DNA of 64,000 bases, from NCBI GenBank assembly GCA_025267735.1, contig CM046304.1, positions 26,167,381-26,231,380 of the forward strand. The letters run 5' to 3'. A model generated the notes under the pieces. It was not told the DNA's origin. It worked only from the letters and a program-made list of their open reading frames with translations, and did no database searches. This DNA comes from Mactra quadrangularis (taxonomy: Eukaryota; Mollusca; Bivalvia; Venerida; Mactridae). The position numbers were made by a program, and so were the translations under genes. Below are positions 26,936-39,534 of the stretch, piece after piece; the stretch's first letter is position 1; each line of letters opens with the position of its first letter.

Positions 26936-29237
26936 TTACAATGTACAAGGCCATACCTATATTTTCACCAGGCATAGTCACAACTCAGACCAAACTCATA
27001 GAGATCAGCTATACTCAGATTCAGACTTTACAGTTTCAGCCAAGATAAAAGGTTATCAATTTAACAGTGAAGCATACAGTCTCCAAAAGGAAGATAAATA
27101 AAGGAATTATTTTACAATGAAATTGGAATCAAGCTGAGAGTATTATGAAAGTTTCATTGACATAAATGACATGTTTCAGTGGTTGCAATATGTTAGGAAG
27201 TTAAATTTTGACAGAAATACCCAGAATACAACTAAAACAGGGAAGTAATTGAACCATTGAATTAAATAATGAATCATAATATACATAATTATATGATAAT
27301 TGAACAATAGTGTTGTGTAAAATATATCTTCCTAATATGTACTGATCTAATCAACAGCAACCAATGAAAATAATAAGAGCTTGGAAGTAAATAAATATGA
27401 AATATAATAGCATAAGTTTATTTACAAATATTGAATAATAAATAATGATTATAAAGCTGAAAGATGCACACGGACATTAATTGATAATTAATTGTTTATT
27501 TATGCAGATGATATCTGGTCTAAATTAATGCTTATGGCCATGGTACTGATGAAATGACAACAGCAATAGTGATGATAAAATATTTCAAGTGATGTAACCA
27601 GACAGCTTCTGTGATTTTTTAGTCAAAATAAAAATATCAAAAAATTTGAACATAATCATCATCATTAAAAGTATTAAAAAGCTACTCTTCATATTGCAAA
27701 TCATAAAAGAAACATTCATTGATAAGTAATTTCAAAATGATTTATAAACAAAATCGTGCATCATATGACCGAGCATAAAACATAAATATATATTGTTAAT
27801 ATAATAGATTCATCTATCCAGCTTCATAAAGAACATTAGAGGTATTGATGCATTGTAAAATATTGAGTTATTTGTAAAAAGAGGGATGAAGTATTTTTTC
27901 TTCAAAACATTTTTTTGATATAACAATAGCTGTCATCAAGCCAGTGAAGCAGAACTTAAGCTACTGAATTTAGATTTATTCAGTGATCAACAGTTAATAT
28001 GAATCAAGCCGTTGAAAAGTCGCTCAATTGTAAAAGGGTATTAAAATAGATTGGATTGCCCGTAAACATATGCTTGATTTACCGGGCATTATAGAAAGGC
28101 ATCTTTGATTATGAATTTTCATTCTTTCTTTTGAGATTGATATTCCTTTTAATGTGTTACCTTTTGGTTAGTGAAAACAATTTCTATTGAATTGAAGCAG
28201 ATTAAACAGTTACTCTTATCACAATAAAAAATATAAAATTTTGACAAGACGTTTTATTGATGAATATTGAATTGGAAAATTAAAGCATCACATTGAATGG
28301 CAAGTTTGACAGGGTATGAACATGTCTCTTAAAACAACATATAGGCAACATTTAGGCCTAGTTTTGATACCAAAGTCATGTGGTAGCATGCAGAAAACAG
28401 AACCAAAGTTTAATGTCGAGACACATTTAATCAGGCACCACAGTAGGTGAGGATTAAGATAAATGGTGCAAGTATGTTCCTGCATACTAATGTCAGTGTC
28501 AATGTAAATATAAGACAAAAATTCATTTAATTCTCACATTAGATACAACTGGTTTCATGGCATTCCAACCTGCAAGTCTGACCAGTTTATTCATGCTTCC
28601 TCTAAGAAACCAGTATGACTTTCATTCCATAAAATCAAGAACCAAGCATTATGATTTCATAGAGAAACCAATAAAATAGCCATCGAAAGGGCAGAAAATG
28701 ATTTTGCAAACACACCGCATATCAGAATGGCTCTGTTCCAGATGTGGAACACTGAAAATGTCTCATAAACCATGCCAATAACCATGGCAACAAGTGATTT
28801 TCATTATGAACAAAGCTTTTGATTTAATTTCAAATCAAAACATATTGCTCACAATGTTGTAATATTTTAACAAATATTCTTTCGATTTTTCACTCAAAAA
28901 TCAATTTTACTAATCAATTTGAATGATTTCTTGAATTACCTGATAAACTAAGTACCTGAAAAAATGCATCTAAAATAGAAAATTCAAAAACCTACCTTTT
29001 CCTTTGGCAAGGGTCTAAAATGTTTTCTCTCTTGCAGTTGAAATTACAATTGCTTAATTATTGATAATAACAATAAATTCCAAATGCTTGATCTGAAAGA
29101 CAAAATGTGAAAGTGAATTAATATGAATGCATTGACTAGTCTAGTAGTTAACGGCATGAAAATGCAGTGTATACCTGCAGTACAATATACTTGACTCAAA
29201 ACATTATATTCATGGCTGTGACACAATAATGACCAAC
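26936..29237. other. AT-rich non-coding DNA
   Basis: No gene recognised. Near 28925-29010 the minus strand shows two short splice-like segments (a 16-nt and a 19-nt interval between AG and GT). They are too short to support an exon call. Confidence 0.55.
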
Positions 29238-29547
29238 TACGAGGGGTGTCCCAGTAAATCGTGGACTCTGTTTGTTGCGAAAAATGTACGTGCAACTTTA
29301 GCTCCAACTTTTAACTGCCATTAAATGCCTGTGTTGTGAGTTAGTATGCTAAATTTTTAGACGGTTAATTAAAAAATAAATGTTTTGCTTCAATTTATAA
29401 GACACTAGGTATGAAAACGCGGCGCAAGTCAACGTCATATTAAGACGTCAGGTCTATGAAATCATTTTTATTCACTCTCCAAGTTCGCCTTGTTGTGAAC
29501 AGTGACATAAACAGACGATGTATTTACTTCATATTTACTTTAAAAAT

Positions 29548-31975
29548 TTGTTCGGCGTAGCTGTCTAAGCTGGATTTTGACCTACATTTCTGTATAATGA
29601 CGTATGTCTGGGGATTTCGGAAATCCGCCGTTCTATTGGATGATTTTATAAGCACTGAAAATGACGTACGGGGGAAACAGAGAAAATCCCCTCTTCGATT
29701 GGATGGCCCTGACAAGCGCGAAAAAATAAAGGCCACACTATTGTAATGCAGTGTTTTACGAAATTTTGCTTCGTTCGTAGATTATTTTTTTGGGGTAGTC
29801 TTCTATTCCCTTCCAAAGTGTTTTTTTATATTGTAACAATAAAAAGTTACATGTCAAACACAATATTTTATGGGTAGAATGAATTACGTCTCCAGATGTG
29901 AACCGGTTTCTAGTAAAAAGTCTGACATATTACCCAATAATTATTAAGTTAGCCTCACTGCATCTAGTTTCCGGGGTTTACACTTTGAGAGTCACAGCTC
30001 CACATATATTTATTAATCTGCAGAGTTATTGATACGTAACTTTTAAGGTTCTGGAACTGTAACTAACTTCGGTAAACTCGACACTCGATACAATCCGGTT
30101 TTTTTTCGATTACCTATCTTCGTCAAGTTTCGTAATTGCTATTTTTAGAAATTTTCACCACGTGACGTGGGTTTTTCCAGAAGTCATAGGGTAACGCATT
30201 TTCCGAAAATGGCGAAACCAGACGCTCTACAGCGTGATCGTAGTTAGTTATCGTAAAAATGATGGTTTATCGACATAAAAACAATGAAAAGCCGTAGTGG
30301 ATCATAACTTTTGCGTTGATTCTGTTTGTACAGGTGTAAAATACTTTTTTTCATCTTTTTTTGCGATGTAAATTGGGTATGACTGAAACACGAAATGGAG
30401 ATTTTGAGGCGAAATGGACGAAACGGAGAATTTGGGGCAAAATGGGGTTTTGATTGTTAATCTATTTTGTGTACTAAAAATAATCAAAGGTAAAATAAAC
30501 TACACAAATATCGATAAACTGGAAAGAATGTTTAACTTATATTGATTTATTGACGAATTCTCACAAATAATCGTACCAAAGTCAGCATATAAAGACAAAA
30601 TCGTTGCACATTTTCTGTTTTTAATATCATCATATTCTAATTATAAAAAACAATACAATAAACAGCATAATTTGAAAGCTAAGGCACATAATATGCCAAC
30701 ATTACTAACTCTAGTGTCCAACTGTTAGTGCAAAAAACGACAACAGCAGAAAACATAGCTGGTACAAGTTTAATCCCCAAATAGTCCCCTCAAGCTTGCC
30801 AAAAAGCAATGGAAGAGAAGGTTTTTATATGATAGTGCAGAGTTTAACATACATTTTCCATCTCAAATACCAATTTTAGATGATATATTTGTATAAAGTA
30901 GTATTATTTGTAATTGACCATTTTGACGTTATTTTTCTCTATAAAATCTCTTGCAGTTTTAGCACAGTAATCTAATACAATTTCTTATAAAAATTTTTAG
31001 AAATGGTAAAATTTCTTAAATTTTTCATTATATGGACAGTTAATACTGCAGAAAAAAACTAGTTGCATGTGTCTAACTAACTTCTAACTTGAGATATTTG
31101 CTTTTAAAGATAGGGTAAATTTTTTAACATTCTCAAAAACCTCGGATTTTTGCTTGGGGGTACATGTATGCAAATCTCTGTATATTTATATGTATTTGTC
31201 CAAAGTGTAACCTGGTTGCTCTGATTTGTCATTACATGACTGTATAACAAGAAAATGGATTAAAACTTGGAAATAAAACAGCAGAATTTGAAAAAAAAAA
31301 TTCTTTCACCTTTTGTCCCAGCACAATTTACGGTCTTTCTGAAAATGAAGGGTCACGTTATAAAAATGCACATAACTTAAGTTACAAACGGTAAATTTCT
31401 TAAAAATTTCAGCATTCAATGTCTTTAATAGTATAGATTCAAGAAACAATATCAGTATAAGAATTGTGGAAGGTCACCATTACAGTTCCAGAACCTTAAG
31501 AATAAATTCATAATTTTTGTTTTGTTTAATTTTGTAGCATTAATGAATAGGTTTTCACAATGCTTTTCTCAAAAATCTTCTTGTCGGAAACTACAAGGCC
31601 TAGAGCTTTCATATTTGGTATATAACATCATCAAGAGGTCCTCCATCACAGTTGTTCAAATTATGCCCCTGGGTCAAAATTGACCCCACCCCATGAATCA
31701 CAATATTACATTGAATTAAATAAGGAAAAGTTCAAACAACATATTCTTTTGAACCGCTTATGATAATTTGCCCAAACTCAACAGGAATGGTCCGTGGGTG
31801 GTTCCCTACCAAAATTGTTCAAATAGGTCTGATTGGTTGGATAAGTAGGTCACTGGGTCAAAAAATAGGTTTTAACATTAGTGGTCCTCTGTAAATGGCT
31901 CTTCTGTGACCTTTGACCTTTTCCTCCGGTGAGCACCCAGGGCCCTTTGGGCCCTCTTGTTTTTAAATCGACGCC
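29548..31975. mobile_element. Inner insertion within the mariner-type element
   Basis: This segment is present here but absent from the compact copy, whose corresponding junction is at about 39838-39845. The left edge reads TTTAAAAATTTGTTCGGCGT and the minus strand of the right edge reads TTTAAAAAAGACAAACGGCG. This suggests imperfect inverted termini beginning TTTAAAAA. The right part has AGGGCCC-TTT-GGGCCCT at 31939-31955, a short GC-rich hairpin followed by CTTGTT. I remember this as a common end of a bivalve repeat. Edges are good to about 15 bp. It contains the TTAA element listed next. A deletion in the other copy is the alternative explanation. Confidence 0.5.
30047..31495. mobile_element. 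TTAA-flanked element with 16-bp perfect terminal inverted repeats
   Basis: GGTTCTGGAACTGTAA at 30047-30062 is the exact reverse complement of TTACAGTTCCAGAACC at 31480-31495. TTAA flanks both ends (30043-30046 and 31496-31499). The 1,449-bp interior has no transposase frame. TTAA duplication points to piggyBac or Kolobok as the mobilising family. The termini do not start with the usual CCC of piggyBac, so the assignment is open. It sits inside the insertion at 29548-31975, so it is probably the youngest layer. Confidence 0.65.
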
Positions 31976-32704
31976 GTTTGTCTTTTTTAAAGACATTTCT
32001 TGTTTTTGTCTTACTTTTGATACAAAATTGTTACATCAGTCTCAAAATCTTAGTATGGTCAATGATATAATGGCCCACGGGTTAAGTTTCCAACTTAATT
32101 TTGAAGAACACTTTCAGTAGTTTTTGGTACGATAAATTCAGTGGATATATTTCACTATGAATAACTTCTCTACAATATGTAGTATGCACAAGGCATACTT
32201 AATGATGACTTTCATCTGTTCAAATTTATACCATCCATGTTGTGCCAGGCTGATTATGAAACTGAGTTGCAATTACAAAGACTCAATCTTGTTCTGACGT
32301 CATCTTATCTTGTTGATGTCATATTTTTTAGTTTCAGTTCAAATGCGTATTGCACTCTAGTGTATATATTTTATGATATGAGATTTGGTGTGATAATATA
32401 TTTATAATTTCTGCGAATGTCTATGTAAAAATAAAATGTAAGTAAAAAGTTTATGTGTAAATTTTGCTGTTCACTTGAACTCAGTATGAACGAAAAAAGC
32501 GGTTGCGCCGCATGCACATACCTGGTATTAATTAAACATTAAAATGACGCCTTTAATGCAAGTTCTTATTGATCAAATGCATAATTTGTATAAAAAATGT
32601 GACTAACAAACAGTCTTGTAAATTATGATCATCATGTGACGTAAGGAAAGAAAGTTATGGACAAAGAACACGATTTCCTGAGACACCCCTCGTAATGTGA
32701 CCAA

Positions 32705-32935
32705 TAGGAGCGGGTGTGGCCGAGAAGTTGCAACCTTGGACTGGTACATGTAATCCTTGAATAGCCAGCTCTGCATTGGTTTGAATCCCTAAACCTACTC
32801 CATTGTTTACTTGAGCAAGAAACCTTATCTTCACTCAGTACTTGGTGAACAGGAAGTAGACTTGAAAGTGATAAATCTAAGTTGTAAGAACTTATTACAC
32901 AATCATGCTAAAATAAATTCTTATAAACTAATAAG
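32705..32935 (+). repeat. SINE family 2, best-preserved copy
   Basis: The head GAGCGGGTGTGGCCGAGAAG resembles the A-box region of Ser/Leu tRNAs. About 70 bp on, GGTTTGAATCCC fits a B box. Then come AAACCTACTCCATTGTTTAC, TTGAGCAAGAAACCTTATC (similar to the conserved central motif of V-type SINEs) and the body GAAGTAGACTTGAAAGTGAT, ending AAGTTGTAAGAACTTATTAC. It begins about 10 bp after the mariner-type element. Confidence 0.7.
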
Positions 32936-33013
32936 AAACCTGAAAACAACAATCAAACATTGAAGAAAGGATTTTAACTGATTGCAATGTAGATAGTTTA
33001 AAAGAAAAGGTGG

Positions 33014-33200
33014 ACGCCACCCGGCTAGCTCAGTTGGCAGCACGCAAATCTACTGATCAAGGGTTCATGGGTTCGATTCCCAGGCAGGGCATACTTTCAT
33101 GGAGTTTGGTCATCCAGAATTTTAACCTTTCCAGGAACAGTGAGTCAGTTGACTGACCGCCATTATATGACCTATACAATGTGTTATACCCAACAATATA
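33014..33200 (+). repeat. SINE family 1, full-length with target-site duplication
   Basis: Box A TAGCTCAGTTGG is at 33027-33038 and box B GGTTCGATTCC at 33070-33080, both intact and at tRNA-like spacing. The element is flanked by a perfect 13-bp direct repeat, AAAAGAAAAGGTG, at 33001-33013 and 33201-33213. That is the signature of LINE-mediated insertion. The body carries CAGGCAGGGCATAC, CCTTTCCAGGAACAGTGAG and ATATGACCTATACAATGTG. Intact boxes and duplication make this the youngest SINE here and possibly transcribable by RNA polymerase III. It is not a tRNA gene: the 3' half does not close an acceptor stem. Confidence 0.85.
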
Positions 33201-34953
33201 AAAAGAAAAGGTGAGTTATAAGTGATTTTAAATAGGGTCTAATTTGTCATAAAGAAAATAACATCTCCAGACCCTGGAAGTCCCTGCTAAAAAAATGCCG
33301 TGGAAACCAAATGGTAACACCCACTAAAAATGCCTGATGGTAAATACAAATTACCACATGGTATTATTAAAATGTTGTGATACTATAAAGGCAGTGAACC
33401 AACATCAAAGGGACACAATAGGAATATCAATGGGTGTACAACAAAACTATATATATAGATAACTTCTGCTTCATTTGATTAATTTACCCCCACTTCATCT
33501 CTCTATAGGAAAAAAATGACGATTTTGATATTCATTCATTAACACTTCTGAGTGATTTTGAAAAGATTGACAGTAATACTCGTGAAGAATATGCTAGTCA
33601 CAAACATATTTAGTAATATTCACACCCCGTTACAATAATAACTATAGTTTTTTTTATACGATATGGGAATATTGATCAGCATTCAGTGAACTAATCCCTT
33701 AGAATTGTCCCATTCTTTTCAATGACACATACAAAAACTTTCAATTAACTTGTATCTCGATTAGACATAATGAAACCCTAAAAAGGAATTATAACAAATT
33801 TCACATTCAATAATTGTTCACAATAGCATTAAGAGTTTAACATTTCTACTAAATAGAAAGCCCTCACAAAAGATGAATTGATTTTTGTTATTAATTCTAT
33901 TTTTTTTTCAGTTTTATAAAGACTACTTGTTGAGAGGGTATTGTTCAAAATATAAAATCTAGATATTAAGAATTCACTGCACGCAACGTCATTAACATAC
34001 AAATAACATTTTGACGATATCTTATTCACATGATAAGTTTATAATACCCATACGACGCTACATGTACTTTAAAAATTTCATCCGATAAAAAAAATCCTTG
34101 AATAATTAACATCATAATAATTTTGTAACAAAAAAAATGTTTTTTTCTTTACTATATACAGAGATGATTGATAAGACGATGATAAAAAGAGGGTTCTGAT
34201 ATTCTGTATTGTTGGGTGTAACATCTCACCCTATAGTTGGAGATGTCATACAGAGTCCGTCAATAGAGTTAATTTCAATAAAAAACGATATGTCTCTTCA
34301 TTAACACTTTAAAAGTCTTGTAAGTTCACACCTACAAAGTAGTTTTTCAATCAAAAATATCTATTTTAAATGATATGCCATTTGATAAAAACCATTATAA
34401 TCATAAAAAAATATAATTTGAACACTAACTGAATGACTGTAACTACATTATTAAACTAACTAAAGGGAGGTTATTCAAGAACAGTAACTCTAAGTGAAAT
34501 ACAATGAGCCATTATGCAACTTTAATAGATTAATATAATGGTATAATAATAATAGTAATTGTAGTAATTCTATTTGACCTGAGAGTGGCCCTTGAGTCTA
34601 AATCTGCCAACAGGACAATGGTTAAAGCCCCATGACATAGTGAGTGTGTTCCCTTACAGTTATTATATCCAACTATTTATGGAAAGATAACTATTAATGT
34701 CAGTTCATACTCCATCAAAACAGACATTTAACTTAACCAATCCCTAAGCATTTTCTTGCCCTTATCTGGGCTGTGACAAGGTAGACTTGAGAATAATAAA
34801 TGATAAATGAACAATCTTGTTTCATAATCCTACTTTAATATCATAATTATTAACAAATATAACAAATTTATCATTACATGAGTGTTAATAGTACAAATTT
34901 TAGGACATTTTGAACCTGATGGAAACTGGACCCATATATTTTGATTGATTTAC

Positions 34954-35000
34954 CTTGATCCTTGATGGCCGTTTGTGAATGTACCCTTGTTTTGGCCCAA
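34954..35000 (-). other. Candidate 47-nt exon, GC-rich and open in all frames
   Basis: On the minus strand it is bounded by ACACATATCAG and AAG/GTAAATC. GC is about 49%, far above its surroundings, and none of the three minus frames has a stop. The acceptor's pyrimidine tract is poor. The frames (for example GPKQGYIHKRPSRIK) match no family I recognise. It could equally be a fragment of an interspersed repeat. Confidence 0.2.
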
Positions 35001-36677
35001 CTGATATGTGTTAAATTAATGTTTGAATTAGGTTTTTCATTTGATAAAAAAAACTAACAAGCAAGAATGTGATACCTGTGAAATAATAAAAATCTTAATG
35101 CTATAAGAGAACATGAAGAGCTGTCGAACAAACAAACATTGCATTTCATTAGACACTCTGATATGCTCAAGTCACTTTATCAATTAGCACAGTTCTTGAA
35201 ATATTTAGAGTAATGCTTAGAATTGAAAGTATTTCTCATAAAATGTATTTCAATCAAATGAAACAGTGGTGTCAGCCAATTAAGTAATTTCTGTAAATAT
35301 TCTATAACATTATTTCATCAATATATTAAGTGTTTGGCAGAATTGTTATGTAATATGAAAATATGAAGAATGTATTAAAAATATATCATTCTATTGACTA
35401 AATCCAATCAATTGATCAAAATATTGCTCTCTGGATTTAAAAATGAAAATTCTCAAAGAAGTACAAAAGAAGCAGAAAAAACCCACAAGCTACTACAATA
35501 GGGGATAAATCATGAAAAACAATCATACAAGTGCATAGTTGTCAGAACAAGTATAAATTATCATATCATAAAATGATAGTAAAATCAAAAGTACAATGAA
35601 TTGTTAAGTGTATTACAAGTCTATCCTAGAGAAGGAACTGAGAGAGACAAACCTCTTGTTTATATCATATAAGGTATTAAGTACTATAGATAGAAAAAAA
35701 TATATAAAAATATACATACACTGAAGTCTTGAACTGTTAATCCTAAAGTACTTAAAAAATTGACTTAAAAACATGAGATAGGATTTAACCGTCAGTGAAA
35801 TGGACAGATTCCTAAATCAAAAATCATTTTCATATCTTATTTTATAACAAACACTTTTAACAATATCATACAATAGCATTAACGAAACTGATATCTACAA
35901 ACCAAACATGCCCCTTTGTGCGATTATCTTAACCAAAACAAAAGATTTTAAGTATTGAATCGCGACTCTTGAAAAGTAAACATAAGTTTTAACAATACAT
36001 TTAAGATAAAAGCCGGTCTCCCATCACTATGGCAGAAATGGCATTTCGTAGTTAGACCCATTTCTTAATATCAGACCCTATAAACGTTAATGTAAACAAT
36101 ACACCTAGATCTTCTATCGTCAACAATGCCTTTAATTGTAGTCCACAATACATAAAGTCTTAGCCTTAATATAGTGATAGAAGTAAACATAGGAATTTTC
36201 ATTTTTCAACAAACCTTTCTTTCCGTCCAGAGATAATACTGGATGGGTTAAATGAGGAAACAATGTTCTTTTTTTCTTTACTAATACTTAATACTTTAGA
36301 TTAAGGTTGAAACTTTTGAACTTTAGGGAAAAAAGGGGAATTTTATACTTGAACAAAAATACTACTTATAAATTTAAAGATTTTTTTTTCATTTTCTGTG
36401 TGGACATTTTTTAAAAGTTGATAAAATAAGTATGCTACAAGAAATTGACTTTGTAATGACATTTTAAGATGTCTTATAAATAATACACTTTTTGTTGCAA
36501 CCAACATTAAGAGTATCAAATGTTTGTTACATGATGACTTCTCAGACAGGCTTTCATTGTTTTTCATATTGAGTGACTTTCTATAACATTTCTTACTCCC
36601 TCCTTGAATAGCATAGGCAACATGCATTCAACTGGTATCTTTATAATATCTTTTAATTTATTATTTTAGTGTATTAC

Positions 36678-36767
36678 CTGTTTTACCAGTGATAACATCT
36701 CTTGAACCCATACCAAATAAATGACTCAAAAATAGTCTTCTTCATCATCATCACTTCAGTTAATTGC
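36678..36767 (-). other. Candidate 90-nt exon containing a start codon
   Basis: The minus-strand acceptor CTCTGATTTTTAG and donor AAAACAG/GTAATAC enclose 90 nt. Within it GGTATGG gives an ATG in good initiation context, and the frame from it (MGSRDVITGKT) is open to the donor. It could be a 5'-UTR/start exon of a minus-strand gene whose promoter lies near 38.4-38.8 kb. No downstream exon can be proven. Confidence 0.18.
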
Positions 36768-38329
36768 CTAAAAATCAGAGTACAATCTTGATGACTCTTT
36801 CCTTAATGCACGATTACCATGTAGGTCTAAACTACCAAATCAGTGCCTTTGTCACTGGAGTCCTGTAAAAACAGTATCAAGTACTCTCTAGCTAATATGT
36901 ACTGTCTATAAATACTAACTTAAAAGGCATTTTGACAATAATGATACTAACACTTCAAGACATTTTGAAATGTAAGAATTTGTAGCAAAAACAAAAAAGA
37001 CTTCAAACTATAAACATACAATTAGAACTATAGCCTGTGTGAAGTATCAATGAATTAAAAGAAAATATACAAACTTATCTCTTATCAAAATATCAGATTA
37101 AATTATTTGAATAAATTTGTTTCTACATTTAACTTAATGGAGTAATCTAGAGTACTATTGTAAGTATAAACAAAAATATTGTAAAATCAAAGTTAGAGAG
37201 TCAAATATATATATATACATTGTACATGTATTTGTGTCCAATAAATAAACCTGTGCTCCTTTCACAAAAATTCTTACAAAAAAAATTATCCTAAGTCAAT
37301 TGCATATTATTAGCAGTTCTAAGTCAGATGGATAATAAGCATAACTATATGATATTCAAAAGGTATACACTACTCTACACAATTCTATAATATTTGGAAT
37401 TGATAAGCCAAAAAATGAGCGTATTATTGATGTTTCTTGCTTTTGAATTACGAATATTTTTTTGTAAGAATTTTTGTGAAAAGCACCACTTGTTAACAAT
37501 AGTTTGCTCTTAGTAGGCTTAAGCTAAAATATTAAAACAACCCTAACCATGATCAATGCCATGAGTTTTATCACAACCCCTACATGTGTATGTAGGAAAA
37601 GAAACTGTTATTCCTCCATCAGTACAAGCAAGTATCTAAGTAAACAAAATTTAATAATTTCAGTGTTATAGGATGTTTAGGATAACTTGAGACAATTCTA
37701 AATGATATTATAGTTTATGTAATCAATTTGCCATGTTATCCTAAATGAGCTATACTTTAGTTTGATAAGATGCTGACAAAATTACTTAGAAAAATGAAAA
37801 CTTCAATTAAACTATGGTTTTACAGAATAAATGACAGCGAATTAGGGTATGGGAAGTAGTCAAGGAATACCTGTCACAACAAGTCACTGTGTGTCACATG
37901 TGTATCTCTCATATTGGTTCTTTTGACATGAATATGGCAAAGTATATTCAAGCATCAGAACAAATATATCTTGACTTTATAGAGACTTCTGCTTTGAAAT
38001 CAAAACTTACCTGATTTTTGCTAACTTTCTGTAACTTTCTTTCAATTTGTAATTCATTTCTTATTTAAGACCATCCAACAACAAATAAATCACAAGAACC
38101 ATAGTCACTGAATAAATGGTCAAACAAAGGACTTGTATAATTTTCATCATTCTTTAAAACTGGTGTCCTTTGCTGCAGATATATGAAAACAAATGTTGAA
38201 ATTATTAATAAGATAATTACATCAATAATATTCAATTCAAGTCAAACTGGTCATAATTTGGTGTCAGACTTCAGAGAGGAATCCGTTTCTTGCACTCAGT
38301 GAAAGGGTTTAGAGGCAATTAAAAATCAA

Positions 38330-38760
38330 TTAGTGTAGACAAGGTGCTCGTGTATGAATGTCCATCATTAGATCGTAACGACGTAAGATGAGAAGCATTA
38401 AGGACCACAGATGTAAAATATCAAACATAGAATCTAAATAAAATGTTGACAAGGCGTTCCATATTAATCCGCAAGTCACGTGACTGCATACACGTGTCTT
38501 AATTTGGGTCATATTGGTCGGTTTTCTAATCTCAGACGTGTTTGTTATTGAACAAGTTAATCGTGCAGTTTTTATTATTAATGAATAATTGAAATCAAAG
38601 ATATTTTGTTGATTACATCGCAGTATTCCTGAATTTTGTAGACTGTAAACTTACATTTATGACGCAGACGAACTTGGGCGCGTGCTTTTTTTGAAACTGT
38701 GGTGGCAAAAAAACCCAAAGTACTCCGATTGAATAGTAAATGGCGCAATATTTTATCAAA
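38330..38760. promoter_or_regulatory. CpG- and E-box-containing patch, candidate promoter
   Basis: CpG dinucleotides are clustered here in otherwise CpG-poor DNA. The 10-bp palindrome GTCACGTGAC at 38475-38484 matches the bHLH-zip (USF/TFE3/TFEB 'CLEAR'-type) binding site, and a second CACGTG follows at 38491-38496. TGCGTCAT, close to a CRE half-site, appears on the minus strand near 38660-38670, with GGGCGCGTGC at 38676. A minus-strand donor AAAT/GTAAGTTT at 38654/38655 would end a GC-richer first exon. No TATA or experimental support. Confidence 0.3.
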
Positions 38761-39532
38761 GGGAGAAAACTCTAACTAGTATAATTCAAATTTATATAAA
38801 GAATGAAGAGTTATCGATCTTGTTATCAGGACTTGGACCATGTCTGAACAACGCTTGAAATTGATTCTATATGCGTTTTCAAAAACACGGACGACTGATA
38901 ATTTACAGCATTATAAAATCAAAAACCAGTTTCATTTTTTTCATCAATTTTTAGACTTCAGAATTAAATAATTAGAAAGACTCACAAATTCATATAGAAA
39001 ATGGCAAAAAAGTTTTATACCGCAAATAATAAATAGTCTTAGGTATAAAAATGTAGCCCCTTTCCTGTATGATATTTATGGCAACTTTAAAAATTCATAT
39101 ATCTTTTTATTTTATTTCCCCTTTTCACAGAAACCAACCTGTTTTCCTGCCACAATGTCCTCTTAAAGGCAGTGTAGTATTATACTGTATACCAACTTTT
39201 AGACAGCATTGTTTTGAATGTTTTGTAGCATGATTTATATTACAATTACGAAAACACCACAACAGATGTTAAGATATTTATGAACAGTTTACTTATTTCT
39301 GTATTTATTCCAATTGTTAAAGAATTTAATATAATAAGATAAATTGTTCCATATATCTTCTTGTTTGGCCACAACAGTCATTCATGAAAAATATTTATGA
39401 ATGAAATATAATGAAAAATAGTACTTGCTCACATTTCTTGACAAAAACAAGCATAATACTTTCATATATGTAGTTTGCTTTATTCTGGATTTAAATGTTT
39501 ACCAGTGCTCTCGAACTTATAGAGAATAAAGC
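38761..39532. other. AT-rich non-coding DNA
   Basis: No gene, repeat or signal recognised. Confidence 0.6.
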
Positions 39533-39534
39533 TA

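Larger units (their letters stand above)
29240..32692. mobile_element. Mariner-type TA-flanked element, expanded by internal insertions
   Basis: The left end CGAGGGGTGTCCCAGTAAAT is mirrored at the right end by AGACACCCCTCG. TA sits immediately outside each terminus (29238-29239 and 32693-32694), the insertion signature of Tc1/mariner transposases. The outer ~300 bp on the left and ~700 bp on the right align with the compact copy at 39535-40475. Between them are about 2.4 kb absent from that copy. No transposase frame is present, so the family was moved in trans. The element is AT-rich outside and more CpG-rich in the inserted part. Confidence 0.75.
33214..38329. other. AT-rich non-coding DNA, possibly intronic
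   Basis: No gene recognised with confidence. A decayed SINE family 2 tail is visible near 34755-34850 (GGTAGACTTGAGAATAATAA). Three minus-strand segments with splice-like borders are noted: 34954-35000, 36678-36767 and 38011-38059. The last ends at a perfect CAG/GTAAGT donor but has a weak acceptor. Confidence 0.5.

Noticed and set aside
33014..33090. A functional tRNA gene
   Set aside because: A and B boxes are present, but the acceptor stem does not close, and the unit continues into a SINE body with flanking target duplications.
38011..38059. A 49-nt coiled-coil-like exon (ELQIERKLQKVSKNQ) before a perfect CAG/GTAAGT
   Set aside because: The acceptor is weak and the translation is what any A-rich sequence would give. 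Kept only as a transcript-check candidate.
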